Positions 12,201-22,499 of a stretch of DNA of 64,000 nt are shown in pieces (the stretch's first letter is position 1; every line of letters begins with the position of its first letter). The DNA lies in assembly GCF_904849725.1 (NCBI RefSeq), contig NC_058518.1, forward strand, positions 507,271,225 to 507,335,224, given 5' to 3'. The DNA comes from Hordeum vulgare subsp. vulgare (Eukaryota > Streptophyta > Magnoliopsida > Poales > Poaceae). Under the pieces are notes generated by a model. It did no database searches. It was not told where the DNA came from and worked only from the letters and a program-made list of their open reading frames with translations. A program made the translations under genes and the position numbers.

Positions 12201-15200
12201 CTTTTTGAACACCCACTTACATCCCAGTGGTTTACAACCATAGGGACGATCAGTGATTTCCCATGTCCCGTTAGCCATGATGGAATCCATCTCGCTACGG
12301 ACCGCAGCTTTCCAGTAATCAGCATCTGGAGAAGCATACGCTTCTGAAATGGAAGTGGGATTATCATCCACGAGGTATACGAAGAAATCATCACCAAAGG
12401 TCTTTGCAGTCCTTTGTCTCTTGCCCCTACCACGGGCTTCCTCGTCATCCTCCTCGGGATTTTCATCATGTGTTTGTTCATAGTATTCCATAGGAATGAC
12501 AGGCTCGGGAGTTATCTCAGATTCCTGTCTAGAAGTGCTTTGCATATCTCTCATGGGAAATATATCCTCAAAGAATGTAGCATCCCTCGACTCTATTATT
12601 GTACCGACCTTCACGTCAGGTACCTCAGATTTCACTACTAGAAATCTATAGCCTACGCTATTCTTAGCGTATCCCAAATTAACGCGGTCCACAGTCTTTG
12701 GTCCAAGCTTACGCTTCTTGGGGATCGGTACATTGACTTTCACCAAGCAGCCCCAAGTACGTAAGTACAAGAGCGTCGTCCTTCTCTTCGACCACTCCTC
12801 ATAAGGAGTGACTTCATTATCTTTTGTAGGAACCTTATTCAGGACATGACACGCAGTCAATATAGCCTCCCCCCACCATGCCTTGGATAAATCCGATGTA
12901 TCTAACATGGCGTTAACCAAATCAGTTAGAGTACGGTTTTTCCGTTCGGCAACCCCGTTTGACTGGGGTGAATTGGAGGCGTCCTCTCATGAATAATGTC
13001 GTGTTCCGCACAAAAGGAATCAAACTCGTTTGAGAAGTACTCTCCACCACGATCAGACCGGACTCGTTTAATTTTCTTTTCAAGTTGATTCTCAACTTCT
13101 GCCTTATAGATTTTAAAGTAGTGTAGAGCCTCATCTTTAGTATTTAACAGATACACATGGCAAAATCTAGTGGAATCATCTATCAATGTCATGAAGTATT
13201 TCTTTCCACCTTTAGTCAACACACAAGGATCAGCATGTATGACTTCTAATGGTGCCAAGTGTCTCTCTCTGCATCCTTGTGAGGCTTGCGAGGTTGCTTT
13301 GCTTGCACACACGAATGGCACTTAGAACCTTTGGCTAAAGTGAAAGTTGGGATTAAATTCAGTTTTGCTAGCCGCGACATAACACCGAAACTTATGTGAC
13401 AAAGACGTGAATGCCAAACTTCAGATTCATTAACACTCGAATGAATATTGTTCACGACTTTATTACAAAAATCTGCAAGAAAAAGGCGGAACAGACCTCC
13501 GCATTCATAACCTTTTCCAACGAAAAGTCCATATTTCGTAACAACTACTTTATTAGACTCGAATACCAACTTAAACCCTTCTCTGCACAGAAGGGAGCCA
13601 CTAACGAGATTCTTCTTGATGGCGGGGACATGCTGCACGTTCTTCAGCTGGACGATCCTTCCCAAAGTAAACTTCAGATCGACCGTGCCAACACCAAGAA
13701 CAGAAGCACTCGCGCCATTCCCCATCAATACGGACCCGCGACCGGTGGCCTGATAAGAAGAGAACAATGATAAGTCAGCACACACATGAACATTTGCACC
13801 CGTGTCCACCCACCAATCGGTGGACTGACAAACTGTAAATATAGTAAGTAAATTACCGTACCCAGATGCACCACTTTCATTGTTGCCCACAATCATATTG
13901 GCAGACTTGGAGTCCTGCGTCGGCTTCTTGTACTTGTTTGGGCATTTGTTCGCCCAATGTTCCTCTGAACCACAAGTATAGCAGCCATCTCCTTCCTTAT
14001 TCTTCTTGAAGGGCTTCTTTCCCTTCTTCTCGAAGTCGGTATTCTGTTGGACCGAATTATTTCCCTTGGGCTTGTGGGAATTGAAGTTCCTCTGATGTAC
14101 CATATTGGCAGCAGAAGAGCTTTCCACCGCTTTTCCATTAGAGTCCTTTGCTCTCGAGTTCTGCTCAACACTCAGATGGCCTATGATGTCCTCTACTGAG
14201 AACTCACGCCTCTGATGTTTCAGAGTAATAGCAATTAGGGAGCTTAGCAATTATACAGCCCGCGACAAACTTGTCCGGCAAATTGCACTTAAGAACCTCA
14301 AGTTCTTTAGCTATGCATATTATCTCATGAGCCTGTTCCAATACAGAACGGTTGTCAACCATCTTGTAATCGTGAAACTGCTCCATAACATACATCTCAC
14401 TCCCAGCGTCGGTGGCCCCGAATTTAGATTCGAGCGCCTCCCACAAGTCTTTGGCAACATGCATATGTAAGTATGCGTCAACCAGCTTATCTCCGATCAC
14501 GCTTATGACTGCTCCAAGGAATAGGACGGTGGCCTCCACGAACATCTTCTCCTGTTCAGGAGAGATCGTTCCCGTTGGAGTGACACCGGCTACCCAGAAC
14601 ACGTTCATAGCCGTGAGCCATAAGGTGGTTCTCGTTTTCCAACGCTTGAAATAAGTACCGGTAAACTTGTCCGGTTTCAGTGCAGCAACAAAACCATTAC
14701 TCGAAAAATTCCTACACAAATTAGGTTTTTGGATTGTTGAGTAAATAGGCAATTTTCCGACTATATTAATCCACGAGATAATAACTAGCATGGCATTGAC
14801 TAAACTAATGATGTACTGATCTTGAGCTAACCTAACACATACTACGCATATAGTGGATACATCTATGCAGACAAGTAGTACTGCTAGGATAAATATGAAC
14901 ATGAGGATAAACGAGTCATACCCTCCAATAGGCCAGTTGGCCGTAGCAGCAGCGTTGGCGTTGGACGCGGCCATAGCAGCAACATCCTCTGCCCTCTTCT
15001 TCTCAGCTTCAAGGACGAGACGATCGGCCTCGGATGGTGAAGACATGACGATGATGAGGATGACGCGGACATAGACAAAGCAGACGGACGGAGGCGAGCA
15101 GTCGCGTGATCGCTTCCCAAAAACCTAATCGCCCCTCTCCCGTACGGGAACCGGAGAGGCGGGGTTTCGGAGGCCTGCTCTCCCGTCGACCGTGTACGCG

Positions 15201-16290
15201 GTAAACGGGACGGAGTCGCCGGCGGCAGCAGCAGTCAAGGAACGAACGCGCGAGGCAGATGTGATATGATTCTCGTGACGGCTAGGGTAGGCGTTAGCCA
15301 GCTTATAAAGGCGGCTGGGTGTAACAGCCCACGATCCGACGTCTCGGATCGTGCCGTGACCGTTACGTATTCTCCGTTCCTGACCGACAAAGAGCTCGGC
15401 TCATTCTCGCAAGCCGCGGCGCGTCGTGGCGAGGCGGGCGGAGGAATGCGCGAGGGCACCTTCTTTTTTCACTCTCCAATAGCATGTGCAAGAGAGACCC
15501 TTATAAAGGGGTCCAACTTCTCGTCCACTAACGGGATGGGACTAAACTTCTCACCACCTTGTCATGCCACCACCTACATGGGTCATTGGAGATTTTTCTA
15601 AAATTCTCTTGTAAAAGAACAAGCAAAAAAATGATATCAGCATGATGTAATATAAAAGAACAGTTATAAGAAGTAAGCATTGGAAATTCACTGAGACTCA
15701 CTATCACATCAAACTTGGACAAAAAACAGTGGTGCTGAAAGGACCTGCTGCAAGAGAATAAAAACATTGTGGTACTGAAAATCCAGGTTTTCAAAGGATA
15801 CGTTGGCAACCAGATCGACGTGAGGATCCTCCAGTGGCTTGAGCATGATCCTCGAGGATACGGTCCCCGCGTTATCGAAGTAGTCCTCAAACAGAGTGCG
15901 CAGCGGGAGCTTCCCGAACATGAGCTCATAGGCCGGCACCGACATCCTGCGTGGCCAAGACAAAAAAAGCACTTTAGTAGTAGATTGCTGCAGAGGATCA
16001 ATTGCCGCTCCCATTTTCTCACAGACGTGCATTGCCACAAACATCTATGGGAAGTTGAGAATCACGACTGTATACCCAAGGACCATAATGAATCGAGAGG
16101 TGTCAGTCAGTGGCGTGGTAGCAAACAAAAAAAAAGAGATATCACATATCTACGGCTTCGTTTACGAACATACCAGGTCCGCCCAAGAGACGGCGGACCT
16201 GGTGCGGGTGGCGATGGGCGGGTAGTTGAAGAGCGGCGGCACGAGCACCACTGGCGGCGGGGGCTCCGGCTTGCTCCACAGGACGCCCAT
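6294..16290 (-). CDS. Gene 1: partial paralogue of gene 2, exons 1-7 of an expected 14
   Basis: Exons read on the minus strand, with AG/GT borders: 16290-16199 (start ATG), 15946-15802, 7202-7135, 7049-6996, 6922-6836, 6709-6603, 6374-6294. Joined, they stay open for 634 nt. The encoded blocks match gene 2 exon by exon: MGVLWSKPEPPPP, then PAYELMFGKLPLRTLFEDYF, DPHTFVDVHVSTSEP, LGAFGTIPLLMG, LSIGASFVPLP and VPYGAWLVGRKGS. Exons 3 and 6 are 27 and 21 nt longer than in gene 2 because upstream acceptors must be used to stay in frame. Exons 8-14 are not visible before element D begins. Intron 2 (7203-15801) contains a whole Copia element. The function is unknown; see gene 2. It may be a truncated pseudogene or a gene continuing left of the window. 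Confidence 0.75.
7486..10275 (-). repeat. 3' LTR of the minus-strand Copia, interrupted by a solo LTR
   Basis: The two parts, 7486-8242 and 10057-10275, align to 14735-15610 once the nested solo LTR 8243-10051 and its duplicated GAGGC are removed. It retains the start-codon region (ATG at 7788) and TATA-like TTATAAAG at 8045-8052 on the opposite reading. Compared with the right LTR it keeps about 33 bp around 8062-8095 that the right copy lacks. Confidence 0.85.
8243..10051 (-). mobile_element. Solo LTR, BARE/WIS type, reverse orientation
   Basis: It is a complete LTR of 1809 bases on the minus strand, from TGTTAGAATTATGCCCTAGA (10051 downwards) to CGTTCCCCAACA (8243). No internal sequence is attached. 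It is flanked by a perfect 5-bp target duplication GAGGC (8238-8242 and 10052-10056). The uninterrupted counterpart of the target is seen in the other Copia LTR near 15428. A solo LTR arises when the two LTRs of an inserted element recombine. Confidence 0.95.
10818..15046 (-). pseudogene. Broken Copia gag-pol polyprotein
   Basis: On the minus strand it starts at the ATG at 15046 (MSSPSEADRLVLEAEKKRAE) and ends at 10818. Gag contains LKPDKFTGTYFKRW; a CCHC knuckle, CYTCGSEEHWANKC, lies near 13985-13945. The protease site is WWVDTGANVHVC (about 13810). Integrase has WHSRLCHISFG and DRGGEYFSNEFDSFC. RT has KMDVKTAFLNG-type sequence (MDVKTAFLNGE) and YVDDILIFG (about 11775). RNase H ends near 10900. 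The frame breaks near 14230, 13250 and 12925, so no single product can be made. The longest intact piece is 10818-12920 (700 codons: integrase end, RT and RNase H). The gag start lies inside the 5' LTR (see findings). Confidence 0.88.
14735..15610 (-). repeat. 5' LTR of the minus-strand Copia
   Basis: This is a direct repeat of the 7486-10275 LTR. It contains a TATA-like box on the minus strand (15310-15303, CTTTATAA) about 260 bp upstream of the gag ATG at 15046. A second TATA-like TTTATAAG lies near 15506-15499. The inner end (CAACA) lies at 14735-14739. The outer 33 bp are missing. Confidence 0.8.
15303..15310 (-). promoter_or_regulatory. TATA-like box in the Copia 5' LTR
   Basis: The minus strand reads CTTTATAA followed by GCTGGC, then a GC-rich leader of about 255 bases to the gag ATG at 15046. 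The same motif is kept in the other LTR (8052-8045). The position suits transcription of the element; this is inferred from sequence only. Confidence 0.45.
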
Positions 16291-17058
16291 CGGGGAGGCG
16301 CGCGAGAGAGCCGAGAGCCGGGAGCCGATGCCTCGTCGGCGGCGGCGGTTTGTTGGTGGGGGTGGGGGTGGGGGAGGAGGAGGAGGGGAGATCAACTTGA
16401 GGGAGAAGATGAAGAACTAGAAGAGCCCGTTACGCTTTGGACTGGGACGGCAGCTCTTGGCGTTTGAAGCGCAACGCTGCACAGTATAGGCGATCTTTTT
16501 TTTTTCTTTTTCTTTTTCCTTCTGGGAAGGGGATAGGGATATGCCTCGCTTCACGCGAGCCTACAAAGGATAGATACATGGGCCGTCCTACAGGATGCGC
16601 GCATGCACTAACGCTTCACGCTTACCTAACAAGTTTCTCTTTTTTTTCATGTTGATTTGTTCTGCTTTTTTATTTCGAAATATTCAAAACATATACAGTA
16701 GTAGTATATTTCAAACATTGCTTTGGCTGAAGTTTTTTCAAAAGAGTCACGTCACACGTTTACATGTGTAAAAGAAAGGTTTGTGCTGGTTGTAAGGAAT
16801 ATTAGCACCATTTAGAAAAAAATCCACAAGGAACTGACAATTCACAGAAGGAACTGAGTTTCAGCGCTTGGGCTGTCTGAAGTCCTTCACCGAGTGGCCA
16901 ACTCTTCGTACTTGGGTTCTAGCCAGCTCTTTTCGGCTAGTTTTTTTAAAAAAATCACACATTTCAACAGATGCGACGAGTGTCAAAAATATGTCCTTTA
17001 TATTTAAAATATGTTTATACAATGTAAACACATCCGCATATTTACAGAATGTTCTGTA
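16291..17058. other. Upstream region of gene 1
   Basis: It lies upstream of the minus-strand start at 16290. It holds a G-rich run (16359-16385) and a block, 16395-16490, that matches 54856-54960. This suggests a conserved promoter or leader shared by the paralogues. After about 16500 it is AT-rich and I see no gene. Confidence 0.5.
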
Positions 17059-17352
17059 TCTATATTATTATTAAACAATCGAACAAGAATTACACTACAG
17101 ACACCCCATCAAACGCCCCACAAAAAAACAACAACCAATCAGCACCCCACGATTAATCCCACAGATCTTAATCTAACAGCCCTCGTTAATCCGCCATCTG
17201 CTGGGTGTACTTAGCAATTACAATTGGCTGAACGTACTTCACCGACGAAACTTCCAATCACGCAAGAAAAAAAAGAGAAGAAAATGCCCAGCAACGTCCC
17301 CTGTAATCACGGTACCATCCAGCCACCAGCATCACGGGATTCGCTGTAGTCC

Positions 17353-17690
17353 ATGGAGATCTCCCTGGACGCGCTGCTGGGCGTGCAGCGGCACGGGCAA
17401 GACCTGGCCTACAGGCTCGCGCAGGGCGTCTCGGGCCTCCTCCTCCACGTGCAGCCGCCGCAGCTCCCGTGGCCCGCCCCGCCGCTGCCGCTCAAGCTCA
17501 TCCCCTTCGACATCGAGCTCCCCGCCGTGCCCTTCGTCGGCGGCGGGGGCGTCGACCTCCCCGCCGTGGCCGTCGCCTCCTTCGTCGAGATCGGCGGCGG
17601 CTCGGGCAGGCGGGCTCCGACCTCGGCAGCGCCGTGCAGCAGCTGTCGCGGCAGATTCCCGTGTCGTTCCGCTCCGTGCCGTGGCCGCCG
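17353..17690 (+). pseudogene. Captured gene fragment 1, unidentified (MEISLDALLGVQRHG)
   Basis: An ATG at 17353 opens a GC-rich frame starting MEISLDALLGVQRHG and continuing to VAVASFVEIGGG near 17605. A frame change there is needed to continue as LGQAGSDLGSAVQQLSRQIP (to about 17680). The codon bias is that of a grass nuclear exon. I do not recognise the family. It is followed directly by a repetitive proline-rich stretch and then an unrelated fragment, so it is a truncated captured piece rather than a complete gene. Antisense ORFs over this interval are shadows of high GC content. Confidence 0.55.
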
Positions 17691-17782
17691 ACCCCGCCTG
17701 CGCGCTCGCCGCGCTGCACACCGCGCACTTCGTCGGTCCGCGCGACCGCGCCGGTGCCGCCGCCGCCGCCGCCGCCTCGGCC

Positions 17783-17923
17783 TCCCCGTGCCCCGCCACT
17801 GCGGCTTCCCCGCCCTGCACCCCAGCGGCCCTCCTCTCCCCGCGCCCGGCCACCGCGGCCTCCCCAGCCACGCGCCCCGCCGGCCCTCCTCTCCCCGTGC
17901 CCCGCCATCGCCGGTCCTCCTCT
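17783..17923 (+). repeat. 55-bp minisatellite, about 2.5 copies
   Basis: Units start at 17783, 17838 and 17893, each beginning CCCCG(T/C)GCCC and ending GGCCCTCCTCT; the third is shortened to about 31 bp. It joins captured fragments 1 and 2 inside the Helitron. Confidence 0.7.
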
Positions 17924-17929
17924 CTACGC

Positions 17930-18291
17930 ACCCCGCCTCCTCTGTGCCGCGGCGGCGGGGGATGCGTCGAGCTCGGCCCCGGCGCCCCGGAGGCTGGTGC
18001 TCTACACCAAGCCGGGGTGCTGCCTCTGCGACGGCCTCAAGGAGAAGTTGCACGCCGCCGTCCTGCTCGCCGGCACCCCCTACTCCCTCGCCTCCCTCGA
18101 GCTCCAGGCGAGAAAACCCAGAACCGGTCCGTAATCTCTTTCTTAGTTACTTTGGATGCTTACTTAGTTACTTTGGATGCTGGTTGGACTAATTCGATCA
18201 GGAGAGGGACATCACGACGAACTCGGAGTGGGAGCGGCTGTACCAGTACGAGATCCCGGTGCTGACCAAGGTGCTCCCCGACGGCACCGAG
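17930..18291 (+). pseudogene. Captured glutaredoxin-like (DUF836-type) gene fragment
   Basis: Exon sequence to 18107 encodes SSSAPAPRRLVLYTKPGCC followed by LCDGLKEKL, with the thioredoxin-fold CxxC-type motif CCLC. A second exon, 18202-18291, encodes ERDITTNSEWERLYQYEIP then VLTKVLPDGTE and ends at a GT donor. The intron between them starts with GC (18108-18109) rather than GT and ends in AG. The family is a small plastid or cytosolic glutaredoxin-like protein. The final exon is absent: sequence after 18292 is AT-rich and non-coding. The fragment was therefore captured with its intron but lacks its C-terminus and probably its own start. Confidence 0.75.
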
Positions 18292-19717
18292 GTATCCATC
18301 GATCCGCTCGCGATTCACCCTTTTTTTGCCATGTTTTCAGCTACGCAATGTAAGCTTGCACATAGCTAAATTATGATACCAGCATACAACATCCATATGG
18401 CTGTATAAATGTCTCAATTCGATAAACGAAAGCAGACAGTGGCTATGCTTCGTTGGTTCGCTGTAGTTGGTTTACTCGCCACAAATAATAAAATCATGGA
18501 GAACATAAAAAGAAGATGGTATTGATCGAATCATCTTATTTTCAGGTATAATCAGGATTCATAAGAAAGAAGAACAATGACATCTCTCTTCCCCTCAATT
18601 ACTTCTTTGTGTTGTTTGTTTCTTGTATATACTATGAAGAAATTGTATGTTATCCTGGATAACTCAATACTACAATTTTTTAGTGTACAAAAAATTTAGG
18701 TTTCACTTGGTTAAGCAACATTTGAGACTATTCTAACACTATTATGGATTATTTTCTATATTTCTTCTTTCCTAATTATCTTCCTTTTACTGAGGATTGC
18801 AGCTAAATGTGCTCCTTTTTACCGCAAGGGAAATGGTCATTTGAGTTATTTTATTTCAATTATATTGTAATAGAGCTTTCAGTGGTCCTCCTACATGATT
18901 GCATCCGATGTACTCTCAAAATACCCGATTATCCTAAAAGAAAGCATTAGAAATTTATATAAAGATAAAAAACAAATGGGTGTATTATTTGAAGACGAAT
19001 ACAAGTTTGACCTCTTTCCGTAATAAACAAATCCAGACACATCAATTGCAAATGTTAGTGAAGTTTGTGAAGACGATGTTCATGGAGAATCGATGTTCAA
19101 ATCTGTTTGTAATATCATCTACTTTCCATACTTGTTTATTGGCCTAGCGAATCCATATGTACGGCTTGCATTGCCAATTATTGTACTATTTTTCTTGTTT
19201 ATGTATGGTATTTTCCGCAAAGATTCACATATATGTTGTGAGCTGATTCTAAGTTTGGTAGAAAACCCACATATATGTTAATGGTTAGAACTTCAGTCTA
19301 TTTTTGTACCTATTCCTTTGTTTGTAGAGTTTAGTTCTGTTTGACCATGTTTCGCTAGGAATAATGTTGGTTTGTATTCCTTTTAGAGCCAACCTCCAGC
19401 CCTTCCACATGACAAGAAGCCCATATCTTCCATTACATAAATCATTTATTAATGGTTTAGGAAGTTGAGACTCTCTCTTTATTTTATTTTATTGGAAACT
19501 GCATCATATCATGTTCTGAGTATTTAGTATCAGGATTAAGGTATGAATGACGATACATGCTCGTAAATGATAAGCTGGGTTGAAGTATTAGGTTCTTTCC
19601 TTTGTTTCATTCGTGGAAACAACACACACACACACATTCTATTGTTCATCGCCTTTGCGTGCAGATTTTGTTGCATGGTGCCTTTAGCTATTTTTTCCTA
19701 TTTTGTTCTTTGTGCAG
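18292..19717. other. Helitron filler, no gene recognised
   Basis: AT-rich sequence between captured fragments 2 and 3. It includes a (CA)n run at 19621-19637. A 62-codon frame at 19093-19281 has no recognisable homology and is not called. Confidence 0.5.
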
Positions 19718-20600
19718 CACAAGTGGTCCTCATCTCGATGGCGATTTTGTTCATGCTCTTCTCGGTCCAGCACTTTGGGGCCGACAAGGTCGGATACACC
19801 TTTGTGCCAGTCATCTCAGTGTGGTTCCTTCTAATTGCCGGCATCGAGATGTACAACCTCGTTGTTCACAACATCGGTGTTCTGCGGGCCTTCAGTCCGA
19901 TGTATATAGTGCAATACTTCATAAGGAATGGGAAGAATGGATGGGTGTCACTTGGTGAGATTATCTTGTGTGTCACAGGTAACCTTAGTTGTACTTGAAA
20001 ATTTTGAAATGGCAAGCGGTTGCGTTGCAAACTATAGCCTGTAGAACTGTAATCTGAATTAACTGACTGATTGTCATATGTAACAGGCACAGAAGGTATG
20101 TTTGCTGACCTAGGACATTTCAACATCAGGTTTGTTCAGGTAACCACATTAATTTTAGATATAAGCTTTCAGAAGTAACATTTTTTTCCTGAGGCCTCCC
20201 TCAAGAGTTCGAAACAGAAGGATCTCATCTTACAATAGTTTTTGTGCTTACATTTGCATCTCAACTTCAACGACATCGTGTTCCCGTCGGTGGCACTGTG
20301 TTATATTGGGTAGGTGGTTTACCTGAGGAAATTCCCACACAACGTTGCAAACACCTTCTACAGATCCATCCCAGGTACATAGTTTTTTTTTAAGACTGCA
20401 CTTTTGCTGAAGAAGGGAATAGATGCATGCATTTGGTAAATATGGCAGAAGTAACTGAATTGCTTCCTTGTGCAGCACCAATGTTCTGGCCAGCCTTCAT
20501 CGTTGCCATTCTTGCTGGCATCATAGCAAGCCAAGTTATGCTCTCCCGTGCGTTTGCCATCCTCTCCAAGGCTCTCTCTCTCGGTTGCATGCCAAGGGTT
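19718..20600 (+). pseudogene. Captured HAK/KUP potassium transporter fragment
   Basis: Four exon pieces with AG/GT borders: 19718-19978 (FMLFSVQHFGADKVGY, NGKNGWVSLGEIILCVTG), 20087-20139 (GTEGMFADLGHFNIRFVQ), about 20254-20371 (FPSVALCYIG, then LRKFPHNVANTFYRSIP) and 20476-20600 (APMFWPAFIVAILAGIIASQ to GCMPRVRV). These are consecutive membrane-domain blocks of the plant HAK/KUP/KT family. The third piece has an in-frame TAG after CYIG where the family normally has a residue, and the ends of the gene are missing. It is a non-functional internal fragment in the Helitron, collinear with the parental exon order. Confidence 0.88.
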
Positions 20601-22387
20601 CGAGTAACTTTCAATCTATAGAAAAAGGTAAGTAGGTTTAGTAACCAGCAATAATCACATTTTTGGACTCTTCTTATGAAGTGTGAGCGTGCTGAGGAGA
20701 CTTAACTACTCAATCATGGGTACTTCAATCTGAGAATTTTTTGCATCCTTGTCGTTTCCTTTCTATATATCCTCTGAAATGACAATCAAGATGTACACCA
20801 TCAAAATCATGCTAATCCAACTATCTGGTGTGTAGGTCATCATTGTATGACTTCCATTCTGCTCCATACAATATTCATTCTCCATGATTGAGTGGTAGTT
20901 TGTTACTGTTTCGAAGAGTCAAGGTAACTCATGTGCTTGAATCATTCTCGCTCTCACATATATGTTCATGCTATACTTTATTGATTTTTTGGGTCTTTGG
21001 AATACAATTTCAGTTGCCTTCATTCATGGTCAAGGCTTCGGGTGAGTTATTGCACACCTCCTTTATAATATTGTAGTGATTTAGTTAATTTTAATTGCAA
21101 TGCATTCAACAACATTTATAATGGTTATTCTACAAAGTATTGAAAAATTAGACGCGATCTTTTCTTCAAGATGGTGCGGGTTAGTATTGGTGTTGCGTTT
21201 CCATCACATGGGAAAAATCATTTTAATATAATATGAACATTATACCGAGTAACCAGTATTGACGCGTAAGCCCTTAGCTGGTATTGACACAGATCGTCTG
21301 CCAATAAAAGGCATTAACATTGAACCATATCCCTATTACAACCATGTATTACATAGAGCCTAGCAGGTGTCGGATGCATTATCTGAAATTCTAAATACTT
21401 GCTTAATACTATGTGTATGACCGCTATCATCAAGATTATATTTTTCCTCTTACAGAATACTTGTACAACACAAATATGAGAAATTTCATTTATATCTAAC
21501 ATGATACTTGTACTTCTGATTTTGCACACACTTTATTATATCACAGTCAACCAAGTAGTAGCATGCGAGTAAGGCTCAGGGTGGTTCCGGACAAAGAGAC
21601 CTCATGTATCCTTGGCCTAAAGAAAGATTGGGTATGTGGCATTTTAGAAGATCCATAGTGACGCTTATCCCCGATTTGTTGCTTTAGACTAAGGAATGGT
21701 TGTGAGTGGTTGTACAGGTAACTTTTTCGCCAATAAATGCACCACACAAGTAAGCTTTGAGATTTGGATGACACTCATTTGTTCAGTTAGTTGGATGGAG
21801 CGTAGCTTTCACCTGTTGTCCTGTCACTTTTTTTAATTGATTATTTCTTGATAGTCTTCGCCTTTTTGTTTTGTTCTATGGAAATTCATCACCATACACA
21901 TGAAAAAGGTTGTATTGACACATGGAGTTATATAGGTAACTTGAGTTATTGTACCTTTTTTCCTTTAATTCTTTTTGTTTGGAATCAACATTCAGTACAA
22001 ATGCTGCTGAAGTATACCAAATAGCACAACAACTTCTAAAGCATTCATCTATTTCCCGTGCTTTGTCGGATGTTTCCCGTGCTTTGTCGGATGTTCCAGC
22101 GAAACAATGACATGTAATTAATGTATATTGTTGTTCGGGAGATTGTGTATATTTGAACATTATTGTTTTCTTGCAATGAAGATTAGCAAAAAAATACACG
22201 TCAAGTTGTCATCTTTGGATAAGTTGTTGGACCACCGACAACATGAAATTAATAAAGATAGTGATGATCGCTTTAGTTTGTCCATGTGGTCTTGTTTTTA
22301 TTTCATCCCAACAAACGTTATTATTGGTTATGAAACTTGTATAATAATAATAAAACATGTTTAATAATTATTTGATGTCGATTAAGA
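20601..22387. other. Helitron 3' part, no gene recognised
   Basis: AT-rich sequence with no coding frame I can support. It contains two adjacent copies of a 21-bp unit TTTCCCGTGCTTTGTCGGAT(G) at about 22051-22092. Confidence 0.5.
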
Positions 22388-22414
22388 CGTGCGTTGCACG
22401 TACAAATTTACTAG
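22388..22414 (+). other. Helitron 3' terminal hairpin and CTAG
   Basis: ACGTGC-GTT-GCACGT forms a perfect 6-bp stem with a 3-base loop. After nine bases comes CTAG and then the host T at 22415. Confidence 0.85.
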
Positions 22415-22499
22415 TCATTCAAAAGGAAATAGCATGTGTTTGGAAGATGCTTAACACATATTTAATTTATTCTCATAAACATGTCTTTGAAAACATATC

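Larger units (their letters stand above)
7486..15615 (-). mobile_element. Minus-strand Copia retrotransposon in gene 1 intron 2
   Basis: The 3' LTR is 7486-8242 plus 10057-10275, interrupted by a solo LTR. The internal region is 10276-14734 and the 5' LTR is 14735-15610. The LTR termini on the minus strand are TGTTGAAATTAG and ACTCAACA. A purine-rich tract, GAGATCTGGTGGGGGAT, abuts the 3' LTR. A candidate 5-bp target duplication AGAAC lies at 7481-7485 and 15616-15620. About 33 bp of the outer end of the 5' LTR is missing and replaced by GTAAA. The polyprotein order gag, protease, integrase, RT, RNase H fits Copia. It is not of the BARE/Angela group: the protein and LTRs are distinct. No clear primer binding site is seen next to the 5' LTR. 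Confidence 0.85.
17059..22414 (+). mobile_element. Non-autonomous Helitron carrying three gene fragments
   Basis: The 5' end reads TCTATATTATTATTAAAC after an A at 17058. The 3' end has a 6-bp perfect stem ACGTGC-GTT-GCACGT (22388-22402), then nine bases and CTAG (22411-22414) followed by T. This matches the Helitron rule: TC start, subterminal hairpin, CTRR end, insertion between A and T, no target duplication. The 5356-bp body holds fragments of at least three unrelated genes, all on the plus strand, some with introns kept, which is typical of gene-capturing plant Helitrons. No Rep/helicase ORF is present, so it would depend on another element. Confidence 0.85.

Noticed and set aside
16162..16395. 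Frame beginning MISPPPPPPPPPPP as the start of gene 1
   Set aside because: The proline run comes from a G-rich simple repeat. The ATG at 16290 gives the start that matches gene 2 and the third copy.
17332..18265. Several overlapping long ORFs on both strands in the GC-rich block
   Set aside because: High GC removes stop codons in all frames. Only the frames matching known exon blocks are supported; the alanine/arginine-rich antisense frames are shadows.
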